A stretch of DNA of 64,000 nt from Fulverythrobacter ferritrahens (GTDB taxonomy: Bacteria; Pseudomonadota; Alphaproteobacteria; Sphingomonadales; Sphingomonadaceae). Below the pieces are notes generated by a model. The model was not told where the DNA came from. It saw only the letters and a list, made by a program, of their open reading frames with translations, and searched no databases. Where the stretch lies: the NCBI RefSeq assembly GCF_020539485.1, contig NZ_JACDXU010000001.1:1612001-1676000 (forward strand), in the 5' to 3' direction. This document shows positions 16,948-25,506 of this stretch, in pieces. The first letter of the stretch is position 1, and every line of letters starts with the position of its first letter. Position numbers and translations under genes: made by a program.

Positions 16948-16997
16948 GACTAACCGATTCGCCCGAGCGGCGTAAAGCGTTTTTTGCGATGCAGCAT
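16948..16997 (-). promoter_or_regulatory. Candidate promoter and activator box of nrtA operon
   Basis: Minus strand TTTACG (16971-16976), 17 bases, TTAGTC (16948-16953). Upstream is ATGCTGCATCGCAAAAA (16981-16997), the same box as before nirB. The distance from box to the conserved hairpin segment is 103 bases here and 107 at nirB. Confidence 0.5.
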
Positions 16998-17008
16998 GCG
17001 ATTGCCCG

Positions 17009-18217
17009 TCACAGCAGCTTCGCAAGATAGCCGGGAATATCGTCGGGATCGAAGATTCCGCCATCGAAAAAACTGTTTTGCGATAATACCATGGCCCCCT
17101 GCTGGGCAGTCACGGAAGTCAGCCCGCGCAGGCTCCCTTCAACCTTGGAACTGGCCCCCGGAAGCACGTCGCCCGTGCCCATCAGTGCACTGCGGTAAAC
17201 ATCCGGGCGAAACACCCGAGCGGCCGCCTGCGCATCCTGCGCCGAATAGGCCAGCCCATCCCAGCGGAGCATCTGCGAATAGAGCCACTCCGCCTGACTG
17301 ACCCAAGGGAAGTTCGCCGCCTCACGATACTGGAACATGAAATCGGAATAATGCACCGGCTCCCCGCCGCGCCGCAGCACCAGCCGGTCAGAGATCGAAC
17401 GCATGATGAGCCCGGCATCGCCATCGAGATATTCGGCGCGGGCGAGAATTGCAGCATTGTCCTGCCAGTTCTCCGGCTCCACAAAATGCCTGCCGGCCTT
17501 GCGCATCGCGCGGATCAGTGCCTCGATGGTTGGGCGGCGATCTTCCAGCAGCGGCTCGCGCAGGGCGAGGACCTTTTCCACGCCACGCCGCCAGATCTGC
17601 GCCGTGGCCAGCACGATGGCGCCCACGCCGCGCTCCACGCAAACGCTGTTCCATGGCTCACCCACACAGGCACCATGGACCTCCCCGCTAGCAAGCGCGT
17701 CGGCCACGAAAGGCGGCGGGACAGTGACGATCTCGATATCCCGGTCCGGCCGGATTCCACAGGCTGCCAGCCAATAGCGCAGCATGTAGCTATGGCTGGA
17801 ATAACGGTGGACCACGCCGAAGCGGAGCTTCTCCCCTCGCGCCGCAAGCTCGCGCACTTCCTGCGCCAGCGCCGCGCCGACCAGCCGCGGATCGCCAAGG
17901 GAATCGGTCGGCGCGACCTTTGCCGCAAGCGCGTTCGACAGGGTGACGGCATTGCCGTTCAAACCCAGCACAAAGGGTGCTGAAAGGGGCTGGGGCGGAC
18001 GGTTACGGCCCAGAGTAGTCGCGATGGCGAGCGGCGCCAGCATATGCGCGGCATCGCTGTGCCCATAGAGCAGGCGGTCCAGCACCGTTGCCCAGGATAC
18101 ATCGCGCACGAAGTCGAGCGAGAGCCCCTCCTCTTCCGCAAAGCCATGTTCCTGCGCCAGGATCGGAAGGCAGGCATCGACGAGCGGCAGGAAGCCGATG
18201 GTCAGCTTTTCGCTCAT
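17009..18217 (-). CDS. nasS: Nitrate/nitrite sensor of the NasS/NasT system
   Basis: The 402-residue protein has the NrtA-type binding fold (LTIGFLPLVDACLPILA, HMLAPLAIATTLG, VTLSN, CVGEPWNSVC) but no signal peptide or lipobox, so it should be cytoplasmic. That is the hallmark of NasS, which in other bacteria holds the antiterminator NasT inactive until nitrate or nitrite binds. It starts 19 bases after nasT with GGGAGA seven bases before its ATG, and is followed by the nrtA leader. Confidence 0.9.
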   Translation of the reverse strand: MSEKLTIGFLPLVDACLPILAQEHGFAEEEGLSLDFVRDVSWATVLDRLLYGHSDAAHMLAPLAIATTLGRNRPPQPLSAPFVLGLNGNAVTLSNALAAKVAPTDSLGDPRLVGAALAQEVRELAARGEKLRFGVVHRYSSHSYMLRYWLAACGIRPDRDIEIVTVPPPFVADALASGEVHGACVGEPWNSVCVERGVGAIVLATAQIWRRGVEKVLALREPLLEDRRPTIEALIRAMRKAGRHFVEPENWQDNAAILARAEYLDGDAGLIMRSISDRLVLRRGGEPVHYSDFMFQYREAANFPWVSQAEWLYSQMLRWDGLAYSAQDAQAAARVFRPDVYRSALMGTGDVLPGASSKVEGSLRGLTSVTAQQGAMVLSQNSFFDGGIFDPDDIPGYLAKLL

Positions 18218-18236
18218 TCCGCGTCTCCCATCCCGC

Positions 18237-18812
18237 TCATTTCCCCATCAGTTCATGCGCGGTGACCACCGCTTCGGCAATGTCCACGATGCGCCGGCTC
18301 GATTGCATCGCCTTGCGGCGCAGCTCGGCATAGGCTTCGGGTTCGGTAATGCCCTTGCTGTCCATGAGGATGCGCTTGGCACGGTCCACCGTCTCGCGCT
18401 CGGCCAGCTTGCCCTTGGCTTCGGCAAGATCCGCCTGCAGCCGCGCAAAGGCATTGAAGCGCTTCACCGCGAGATCCACCACCGCCCGGATGCGGCTGGC
18501 ATGCAGGCCGTCCACCACATAGGCCGAAACACCCGCATCAATTGAAGCGCCGATCGCCTGATCGTCGGCCTGATCCACGAACATCGCAATCGGTCGGGCG
18601 AGCGCGCGGCTGACGGCGAAATATTCCTCCAGCACGTCGCGCGAGGGGTTGCCCAGATCGATCAGGACGATGTCAGGCGAGATTTCCTCGATCCGGGCGA
18701 GCAGCCCCTTGCGCTCGGCCAGAACGAAAATCTCGCATCCCGCAAGTTCACGAAGGCCCTCCTCGATGACCGAGGCACGCGCTGCGCGCTCATCGACGAT
18801 GGCAATCCTCAT
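18237..18812 (-). CDS. nasT: NasT, ANTAR-domain RNA-binding antiterminator
   Basis: This 191-residue protein starts at the ATG giving MRIAIVDERAAR; a start 8 codons earlier is less likely because that is where receiver domains begin. An N-terminal receiver-like domain has Asp52 in LIDLGNP but lacks the usual downstream Thr/Ser and Lys (PIAMFVDQ, AYVVDG). The C-terminal ANTAR domain (about 137-184, ERETVDRAKRILMDSKGI) binds tandem hexaloop hairpins in RNA. Targets are visible in the two leaders of this same cluster. Control is expected to come from NasS binding and not from phosphorylation. Confidence 0.92.
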   Translation of the reverse strand: MRIAIVDERAARASVIEEGLRELAGCEIFVLAERKGLLARIEEISPDIVLIDLGNPSRDVLEEYFAVSRALARPIAMFVDQADDQAIGASIDAGVSAYVVDGLHASRIRAVVDLAVKRFNAFARLQADLAEAKGKLAERETVDRAKRILMDSKGITEPEAYAELRRKAMQSSRRIVDIAEAVVTAHELMGK

Positions 18813-18926
18813 GCCCGCGATATTGCAGCGCAGCATTGCGCTGGCAAGCTGTCAGCTTACGAACTGACGAAATACCGCCACGATGCATCGACCCGCCGCC
18901 CCAGGCAGTCCGGCAAAATACGGCGG

Positions 18927-20162
18927 CTAACGAAATATACGTAACGCCGTGCGTGCCAGATCCCGTGCATCTTCCTCGGCCAGCCCCGTACCCCAGTGCC
19001 CAAACCCTCTCACAACTGAAGAAAATACAGCCACGAGCGAGGGCGATGTCAGTTCATTCTCGCCCAGGAACTTGGCGAGAAGAGCCCCGCCAACGGGGTC
19101 ACGGAAGCCGCGGATCACTCCACATAGCGCGCGGTCCCCTTCATCGCGGGACAGATTGAGGATCACTTCGTCCAGCGCCCTCAGCAAGGGCTCATGACCG
19201 CCGATTACACTTTCGATAACGGCTTCCGTCGCCGCTTCGGGATCGGAAGGCATGGCGTCGATCAGGGTAAGGGTCGGTGCGGTGGAACTGCCTTCATACA
19301 CGCCCTGCAATGCCAGCCGCAGCATCTTGGACTTGGAGCCGAAATGATAGGACACCGCGCCCAAAGTGGAATCGGCACGCCGGGCAACCGAACGGAAGGT
19401 CAACGAAGCAAGGCCCTCCTCCGCGAGTATCGCAGCGGCAGCCGCGTCAATCGCGGTAAACTCCTCTCGCGCCCCGAATGCCTCACGATACTGGCGCTCA
19501 GCCAGATCCTGATATTGCACGCGGATGACGGAAGATGGCGCACTGCTTGGTTCGACAAAATGAAACAATGCCGCAACCGTCTCATCCAGCAGAGCGCGAT
19601 CCAGCAGGCGATGCCAGCGGATGAGATGCTGGCTTGCCTCACCGTCAAAAAACAGCGCCAACAGTTCCTCATTCGGGAAAAAGCCCACTTCCCGGCACAG
19701 CCGGCTCCACAAGTTGCGCCATAGTGTGGTCCATTGACGATGAGGCTCGCATAGTGCCGGGTTGGCTGCCACAGCCGCATGCGCCTCGCGCCAGGCGAGC
19801 GCCAGAGAACGCTGATCACAAGTCCACTGCTCAATGAGCGAAGCCAGCAGGGAGGCCCGCGCAGCCATCGGAAATGTATCCAGCGGAAGAACGCGCAACT
19901 CTTCGAAGACGCCGTTCATCCACGCGCTTGCCTCCATCAGCGCGGCATGCTGGGCATGGACAAACAACTGTTCCAGACTGCCAAAATGATAGTCAATGGC
20001 GGAAACGGAGGCATCTGCCTCCCTTGCAATCATTCGTACGGAAATCTCCGCCTGACTGTGCCGCAGCCAAAGCGCAGAAAGCGCCTTGATTAACCGGCCC
20101 TGCGTATCACAAGCGCCCGCTTCCCTACGAATTGAAGACGAATTTCCAGCGTTATACGCCAT
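18927..20162 (-). CDS. Tandem double TetR-family regulator
   Basis: At 411 residues the protein is twice the usual TetR length and contains two DNA-binding domains. The first helix-turn-helix is about residues 41-62 (SVRMIAREADASVSAIDYHF), the second about 253-275 (LTFRSVARRADSTLGAV...YHFGSK). Each is followed by a helical region of regulator size. A head-to-tail fusion would bind DNA as a built-in pseudo-dimer. No good ribosome site precedes the ATG, so the start is uncertain. No target is evident; it faces away from the kinase operon, with a 368-base gap between them. Confidence 0.82.
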   Translation of the reverse strand: MAYNAGNSSSIRREAGACDTQGRLIKALSALWLRHSQAEISVRMIAREADASVSAIDYHFGSLEQLFVHAQHAALMEASAWMNGVFEELRVLPLDTFPMAARASLLASLIEQWTCDQRSLALAWREAHAAVAANPALCEPHRQWTTLWRNLWSRLCREVGFFPNEELLALFFDGEASQHLIRWHRLLDRALLDETVAALFHFVEPSSAPSSVIRVQYQDLAERQYREAFGAREEFTAIDAAAAAILAEEGLASLTFRSVARRADSTLGAVSYHFGSKSKMLRLALQGVYEGSSTAPTLTLIDAMPSDPEAATEAVIESVIGGHEPLLRALDEVILNLSRDEGDRALCGVIRGFRDPVGGALLAKFLGENELTSPSLVAVFSSVVRGFGHWGTGLAEEDARDLARTALRIFR

Positions 20163-20530
20163 TGATTATTTTGCCCCAGTCCCTTTTCCCATCTCGCAAA
20201 ATGCACGATCCCGCACCGTTTGGGAATGCCCTCAGTTTCGCTCCAAAAGTGACATACAGATGTTCTAAATTACAGCGGTTGGCAGATAAGAAAGAAGGAA
20301 GCCCCAATAAGTACCAGGCCCGCTTCTCGGGGGGCCGTTCCCTGCTTTACGGGGCAGCAGTTGCTCTTGTATTTATGTTCGGCGCCCCTCGAAAGGCGGC
20401 TCGCCTCCGCCAAGCAGGCCGACGCAATCGCTTGCTAGGCAGCTTCAAGTCGCCGAATACGCCCACCCCTCTTTTTCCTTGCCCAATCAACAGGATATGG
20501 CAAACCCCCATAAGGGCACAGGGGTATGGG
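20163..20530. other. Intergenic region between double TetR gene and kinase
   Basis: About 370 bases lie between two divergent genes. The frame of the kinase happens to stay open through it, but that translation is rich in Arg and Pro with no recognisable domain, and AGGGG six bases before the ATG at 20531 marks the likely start. I see no clear promoter or operator; both genes must have promoters here. Confidence 0.5.
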
Positions 20531-22988
20531 ATGATACAAGCAGTCATGCCGGAGAGCGCCAGAGCAGGCTTGTTCTGGAATCCGGCAGCGATCAGCTATC
20601 TTTCACAATTACTGATTGCCCTTATGCTGTTCCTCTATCTGGCCTGGCGCGTCCGGGCGGAATACCGCATCGGGCGTGAGATCGCGCCAACGCTGCTGTT
20701 TGGCCTCACGATCGGCTTTCTCGTCCCGGCCCTGCTGACTTCATTGCTCTACGCGATGACCGGCGGCGGGTGGATGAGTTACGTTATGCCGTGGATCTCC
20801 CCGGCTTCGTTTCCGGTGCTGGCGATGCCCTGGGTCTCGGTATTCACGGGCAGCGCCGCGGCCACCTTCACCCAGTTTGCCTATCGCTTCCCTCGGCCGT
20901 TACCTCGAGCGAAGCGGGAGCCGATGATCGTGGGCGGGCTGATGGCCTGCATGGTTGCTATGGAAGCGGTCATCGCCCTGCGAACCGATGCAGCTATGCT
21001 GGCGGGGGACAATTGGGCTCGTCCCGATTGGGTCGCATGGTGGATGAACGCCGCCGCGCTTTGGATCGCGATGATATTCGTACGCCAGTATCTGGCCGCG
21101 CAAATGGCAGCGCACCTGCCCAGCCCCCCCCTCTATCCCGGCAACCTCGGTGCGCGATCTCATCCGAGCTGGTTTTGCCCCAGCCACGAGCCGCGAGGCG
21201 AAGGCGGCACGGGGCGTTCTGATTTTCACATTGCTGCCGGTGATGCATACGACCGCCCTCGCCTTGCAGCAGCAAGGCTTACTGGGGCCCTACTCGATCG
21301 ACATCCTCCTCTGCTGGTCGGTGCTGGCGCAACTTACCGGCTTTACTCTCGTTTACATCGGCTATCTGCCGGAACGCTCGTCCTTCCTGTTCAAGCTCAC
21401 TTCGATCAGCGCCGCGCTGCTGCTGGCCGCGATCAACGGCACTTGCTGGATCATCGCCCCCAGCTATTTCGCACAGTTCGAAGCACCCGGCATGGTCACT
21501 GCCGGGCAGGAAATCCGCTTCTCGCCCAATGGCCATGGCGGTTACGCCGTGGGAGACGCCCCCCAGTCGCCCGCCCCCATGACCGGACGAAGGATCGGCC
21601 CGCAAGGGAGCATGGTGCCGCTTCCTTTCACGTTCCCCTTCTATGGGCGGAAATATCAAGCGGCCTATGTTTCAGCGGATGGCACTGTCGCTTTCGATCA
21701 TGTTCCTCACCCTGCTGAAACCGTGTTCCATTATGGCGCCCAGCCTACGATCTATCCGTTGCTTGTCTCCGTTCCCAAAGCCGGGACCGATGTACGATTC
21801 CACACCGCTCCAAAGCGCCTCGTCATTACGCGACGCGACAGATGCGCCTTCGGACAGGAAGGCTGCTATGGCTTCCAAACTGTCCTGCACGCCGATGGAC
21901 GGATCGATTTTGTCTATCTGGCAATCCCTGCCCAACCCCGGTTTCAGCCCTTCAAACCCCTGGCTTCACCATGGCTGATGGGGATCACTCCCGGAAATGG
22001 GTACAGCGCGACGGGTACTTCCCCACAGGTCACTCTGATCCGGGATTACCACCATGAATTTCTTACCCATATCGACCGCCTTTATGCGCCGCTGGTTCCC
22101 TTCCTGATCGGCGCATTGTGCGTTCTGATAGTGGGGTTACCGCAGCTTCTCAGAGGCTTTCTGGTGCGCCCCCTCGAACAGCTGCTGGAAGGGATGAGGC
22201 AATTTCGCGATGGCGATCTGGGCGTCCAGGTGCCGGTCAGCTTCAATGACGAAATCGGCTACCTCACCGAATCCTTCAACGCCATGGCTCGCTCGCAACA
22301 CGACATGGTGCATGGGCTCGAAACGATGGTTGCCCAGCGCGTGGCCGAAGTCACCGACGTCACTGCGCGGAACGCGCAACTGGAGGAGCGCAATCGCCTT
22401 TCCGCCGATCTGCATGATTCCGTAAGCCAGACGCTGTTTTCGGCCGCTCTGCTCTCGGATGCCCTGCCCGGCCAGTGGCGCCGGAACCGTATCGAAGGGA
22501 TCAAAACTCTCGAACGGCTCGGACAATTCAACCGCGATGCACTCAACGAGATGCGGTTGCTGCTCACCGAATTGCGGAACGGCGTGGAGGAGGACCAGCC
22601 TCCGGGGGGACGGATCAAGGCCCTGGTGGCCCAGTTCGAGGCAAGACATGGCCTGAAGGCACAAGTGGACATCTCCGGCGACGCCCCTTTGCCTGCCGAA
22701 GTCCGTACGGTTTTTCATCGTATCACACAGGAAAGTCTGAATAATATCGCAAAACACGCGCAGGCCGCTAATGTGCGCGTGGCATTCGAGGCATTGCCGG
22801 GACAGGCACTGCTCGTAATCGCCGATGACGGCCAAGGATTTGATCCGACCGCCATCGAAGGGGACCATTTGGGGCTACAGATCATGCGGGAACGTGCGCA
22901 GCGCATCGGCGCGACGCTGGAGATCGAAACTGCTTCCGGCAAAGGCACCACCACTACGCTGGTATGGATGCGTAACCATGCCGAATAG
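20531..22988 (+). CDS. NarX-type membrane sensor histidine kinase, reading frame broken at a C8 tract
   Basis: The gene would encode about 818 residues but is split. The first frame covers 20531 to about 21131 and the second runs from there to 22988; removing one C from the C8 run at 21124-21131 joins them smoothly (LPSPPSIPATSVRDLIRAG). Domains: about eight N-terminal membrane helices; an extracellular beta-rich domain with FPFYGRKYQAAYVSADGTVAF; another helix; a HAMP domain (RPLEQLLEGMRQFRDGDLG); a HisKA_3 domain with the phosphorylatable His in DLHDSVSQ; and a HATPase (ITQESLNNIAKHA, DDGQGFD). It overlaps the LuxR-type regulator by 11 bases. Either a real frameshift, a phase-variable tract or a sequencing error. 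Confidence 0.8.
21124..21131 (+). repeat. C8 homopolymer at the kinase frameshift
   Basis: Eight consecutive C. Seven would restore a single open frame for the sensor kinase. Confidence 0.85.
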
Positions 22989-23625
22989 AGGTATCCGCAT
23001 CCTGCTGGTGGACGATCACATGGTGGTGCGCGCGGGGCTTGCACAAGTGCTCGGTGCAAAAGCCGGCTTCACGGTGGTGGGAGAAGCGGAGAGCGGAGAG
23101 GAAGCCTTGTTCCTGTGCCATCAGCATCAGCCCCATGTGGTACTGATGGATGTGGTGATGCAGGGCATGGGCGGGATCGGCGCAACCGAAGCAATCCGGA
23201 AATACCAACCGAATACGCGGGTGATCGCCCTCAGCACCTTTGCCGATGGTGATACCATTGCGCAGTTGCTGGCTGCCGGTGCGAGCGGGTTTCTACCCAA
23301 GACCATTTCGGCCGAGGAACTGGTCGATGCCATCAAACGGGTCCATGCCGGGGAGACGATCGTCCTTTCAGGCCCCGCTTCCCCAGAGCCGGTGCAACAG
23401 ACAGTTTCCCCCGGCGAAATCAAGCTGAGCGGACAGCAGCGGCGTGTCCTCGCCTTGCTGACCAGAGGCTATACAAATGGCGAAATCGCCGCCTATCTTC
23501 GGCTTTCGCTTCCCACTGCGCGCTATCACGTCAGCGCGATCCTGTTGAAGCTTGGCGTCTCCAACAGGGCCGAAGCCGCAGCACTGGCCGAACGCAACCG
23601 GCTGGTGGGCGAAGCGGATTTCTAG
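22978..23625 (+). CDS. LuxR/NarL-type response regulator
   Basis: The 215-residue protein has a receiver domain with the acidic pocket (VDD at 11-13), phospho-acceptor Asp58 in VVLMDVVM and Lys108 in GFLPKT. A C-terminal LuxR helix-turn-helix follows (LSGQQRRVLALLTRGYTNGE, then LPTARYHVSAILLKLGV). Its ATG lies 11 bases before the end of the kinase gene, so the two are translated together and form a two-component pair. If the kinase frame is truly broken, this regulator would lack its cognate partner. Confidence 0.93.
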   Translation: MPNRGIRILLVDDHMVVRAGLAQVLGAKAGFTVVGEAESGEEALFLCHQHQPHVVLMDVVMQGMGGIGATEAIRKYQPNTRVIALSTFADGDTIAQLLAAGASGFLPKTISAEELVDAIKRVHAGETIVLSGPASPEPVQQTVSPGEIKLSGQQRRVLALLTRGYTNGEIAAYLRLSLPTARYHVSAILLKLGVSNRAEAAALAERNRLVGEADF

Positions 23626-23669
23626 CACCCCTGTACAATCGTATAGGGTGTACTGGCCGTGCGGCCAGT
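23626..23669 (+). terminator. Hairpins after the response regulator gene
   Basis: Two stems follow the stop codon: CACCC...TAC-aatc-GTA..GGGTG (23626-23650) and the perfect ACTGGCC-GTGC-GGCCAGT (23652-23669). No strong T run follows, so termination efficiency is uncertain. Confidence 0.45.
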
Positions 23670-23731
23670 TCCGCTTCCCTGTTCCATCCCTATCCTCCCC
23701 GGCCAACAGGCGGGTCCGCCCGCGAACGGGG

Positions 23732-24535
23732 GTGATCATCTTGAAGCTCGTTTGCCAGGAGCGCTCCGACCGAAGAGTAGCTCTGCTCGCGGCTCCCGCA
23801 ATGCTGGGGCTAGCGCTGCTCACCAGCGGCTGCGACGACGCGCCTGCTGCCGACAGAAGCGACACTTCAGTTACTCCAATGCGCGTAGAAACGGCTGCAG
23901 CAGCCCATCTGCCGTGCCCCGACAAGGGGCCGAGACTTCCGCTCACGGGATTATGCGTCAGCCGCGCAGTCAAATATCTCCATGAGGTCGATGGAGGCAC
24001 TCCGGAGAAACCGGATGGGTGCGAATGGGTTGTTCAGGAAACAGCGACGCCCGGCGGCGACGTTCTGCTCTATCGGGCACTACAATGCGCAGGTAGAGCC
24101 ACCAAGCTCGCCTGGTCCGCCATCGATACGCAAAGCGCCCAGCTCAAATATGAAAGCTCGGCACTGGGCCACAAGGCAGGCGATCTGGCAGTAACGATCA
24201 CGGGGATGGAAGAAGGCAATCCCGGCGCGGGAGCCCTGGCCTTCGCCCGGGCAGCGCTGGGCGATCCCGGTAAGACCGTGCGCTGTGTAGCGCGCAAGTC
24301 CGATGTGGCCGATTGGCCTGCCGACGCGCTGGTGATCGATGCCTGGCCCGGCACGCCTGCCGGCGGCGCTTGCGGACCCTTTGGATTTCAACCCGGCACG
24401 CCTGCTTACTGGCGCGAATTCCAGCACCAGTCGTGGTTTTTTCAACTCGGCCCAGGCCGCCCGGAGTTTGATCCCGGTTCTTTCACCCTGATTACCTGGG
24501 ACGGGCAGGCCTCGCGCTGGAGCAGGGCGCAATAG
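23732..24535 (+). CDS. Hypothetical lipoprotein
   Basis: The product has about 267 residues, starting at GTG 23732 (or TTG 23741). A hydrophobic signal ends in a lipobox-like LTSGC, then a Ser/Ala/Thr-rich linker and a globular domain with several Cys (LPCPDKGP, GLCVSRA, DGCEWVV, LQCAGR, VRCVARK, GACGPFG), possibly forming disulfides in the periplasm. I do not recognise the family. It follows the two-component pair but is separated by hairpins, so it may have its own transcript. Confidence 0.65.
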   Translation: MIILKLVCQERSDRRVALLAAPAMLGLALLTSGCDDAPAADRSDTSVTPMRVETAAAAHLPCPDKGPRLPLTGLCVSRAVKYLHEVDGGTPEKPDGCEWVVQETATPGGDVLLYRALQCAGRATKLAWSAIDTQSAQLKYESSALGHKAGDLAVTITGMEEGNPGAGALAFARAALGDPGKTVRCVARKSDVADWPADALVIDAWPGTPAGGACGPFGFQPGTPAYWREFQHQSWFFQLGPGRPEFDPGSFTLITWDGQASRWSRAQ

Positions 24536-24578
24536 CTGCGCTGCCAGAGCGCATCATCTCATGCGGAAGAATAGGGGG

Positions 24579-24643
24579 CCGGACGCTTGTTGCGTCCGGA
24601 AAGGACGATCCGCCGGCCCAGGGGGCATCAGGGCCGGCGGATC
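24579..24643. repeat. Two strong inverted repeats between lipoprotein and SnoaL gene
   Basis: CCGGACGC-ttgtt-GCGTCCGG (24579-24599) is followed by a perfect 13-bp stem GATCCGCCGGCCC/GGGCCGGCGGATC (24607-24643, 11-base loop). They probably terminate transcription or block read-through, although no T run follows on the plus strand. Confidence 0.6.
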
Positions 24644-24742
24644 GGACATCCTTCCGTCCAGCCCGATGCTGCACTTGCAGGCAAGCACTGGCACAATCGG
24701 GCATCTAGGCTGGTCCATCACAGCTGAAGACTAAGGGATTGG

Positions 24743-25363
24743 ATGATGGACGAGTTGCAAACCCTGAGGGATGAACTCAAGCTCCTGCGCGCAGACTTCG
24801 ATGCGATGGCGACAAAGGCCCGCAAGGCAGACGATTACATCGAGATCTGCAATCTTCAGGCGGCCTATGGCTATTATGTCGACAAAGGCCGGTGGGACGA
24901 CGCGGCAGACCTTTTCGCGCCCGACGCGACGCTCGAACTGGCCGGTCGCGGGGTTTATGTCGGGCAGGAGCGGGTGCGGGCCTATCTGCATCACCTGCCG
25001 CCCTATGACCGGGGCGTGCTCTACAACCATATGCAGCTCCAGCCGGTGATCCATATCGACAGCACCACAGGCACCGCCAAGGGCCGCTGGCGCAGCTTCA
25101 TGATGGTTGGCGCGCTGGGTGCCGAAGCCCGCTGGGGCGAAGCGACTTACGAGAACCAGTACAAGCGCGTGGACGGCAAGTGGCGGATAGCTCTGCTCCA
25201 TGGATACATGAACATCTACACCGATTACGAACAGGGCTGGCACAAGGGCGGCGTGAAGCTGCTACGCTCCATTGACGGCCTGCAGCCCGACCTGCCGCCG
25301 ACGATGGAATATGAAGCCTATCCCGAGCCGGTGATCGCGCCCTATCATTACGATAAGGTGTGA
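24743..25363 (+). CDS. SnoaL-like (NTF2-fold) protein
   Basis: The 206-residue protein begins with a short coiled helix (LQTLRDELKLLRADFD) and continues with a SnoaL-type cone fold (AAYGYYVDKGRWDDAADLFA, GRWRSFMMVGA, YKRVDGKWRIALLHGY). Members of this family act as small dehydratases, cyclases, isomerases or hydrolases. A C-terminal tail of about 40 residues is unusually rich in Pro and Tyr. It is the first of three SnoaL-type proteins in the window, all beside oxidoreductase genes. The exact reaction is unknown. Confidence 0.85.
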   Translation: MMDELQTLRDELKLLRADFDAMATKARKADDYIEICNLQAAYGYYVDKGRWDDAADLFAPDATLELAGRGVYVGQERVRAYLHHLPPYDRGVLYNHMQLQPVIHIDSTTGTAKGRWRSFMMVGALGAEARWGEATYENQYKRVDGKWRIALLHGYMNIYTDYEQGWHKGGVKLLRSIDGLQPDLPPTMEYEAYPEPVIAPYHYDKV

Positions 25364-25433
25364 GGTTGCCGGCCCCCGCCGGGAAAGGGCGACGATGTGT
25401 CACCTTTGCCTGCGCGAAAATGCCATGTTTCGT

Positions 25434-25453
25434 GCAGGGTATGTTACCCCTGC
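25434..25453. repeat. Hairpin between convergent SnoaL and dehydrogenase genes
   Basis: GTGCAGGGTA and TACCCCTGC pair around a three-base loop, with one bulged base. It sits in the convergent gap and may end transcription from either side; there is no T run. Confidence 0.35.
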
Positions 25454-25506
25454 AGCACACGGTTTCACGCGATTTTTTACCGTCATGTGCGCCCCGAATT
25501 GCGCCG

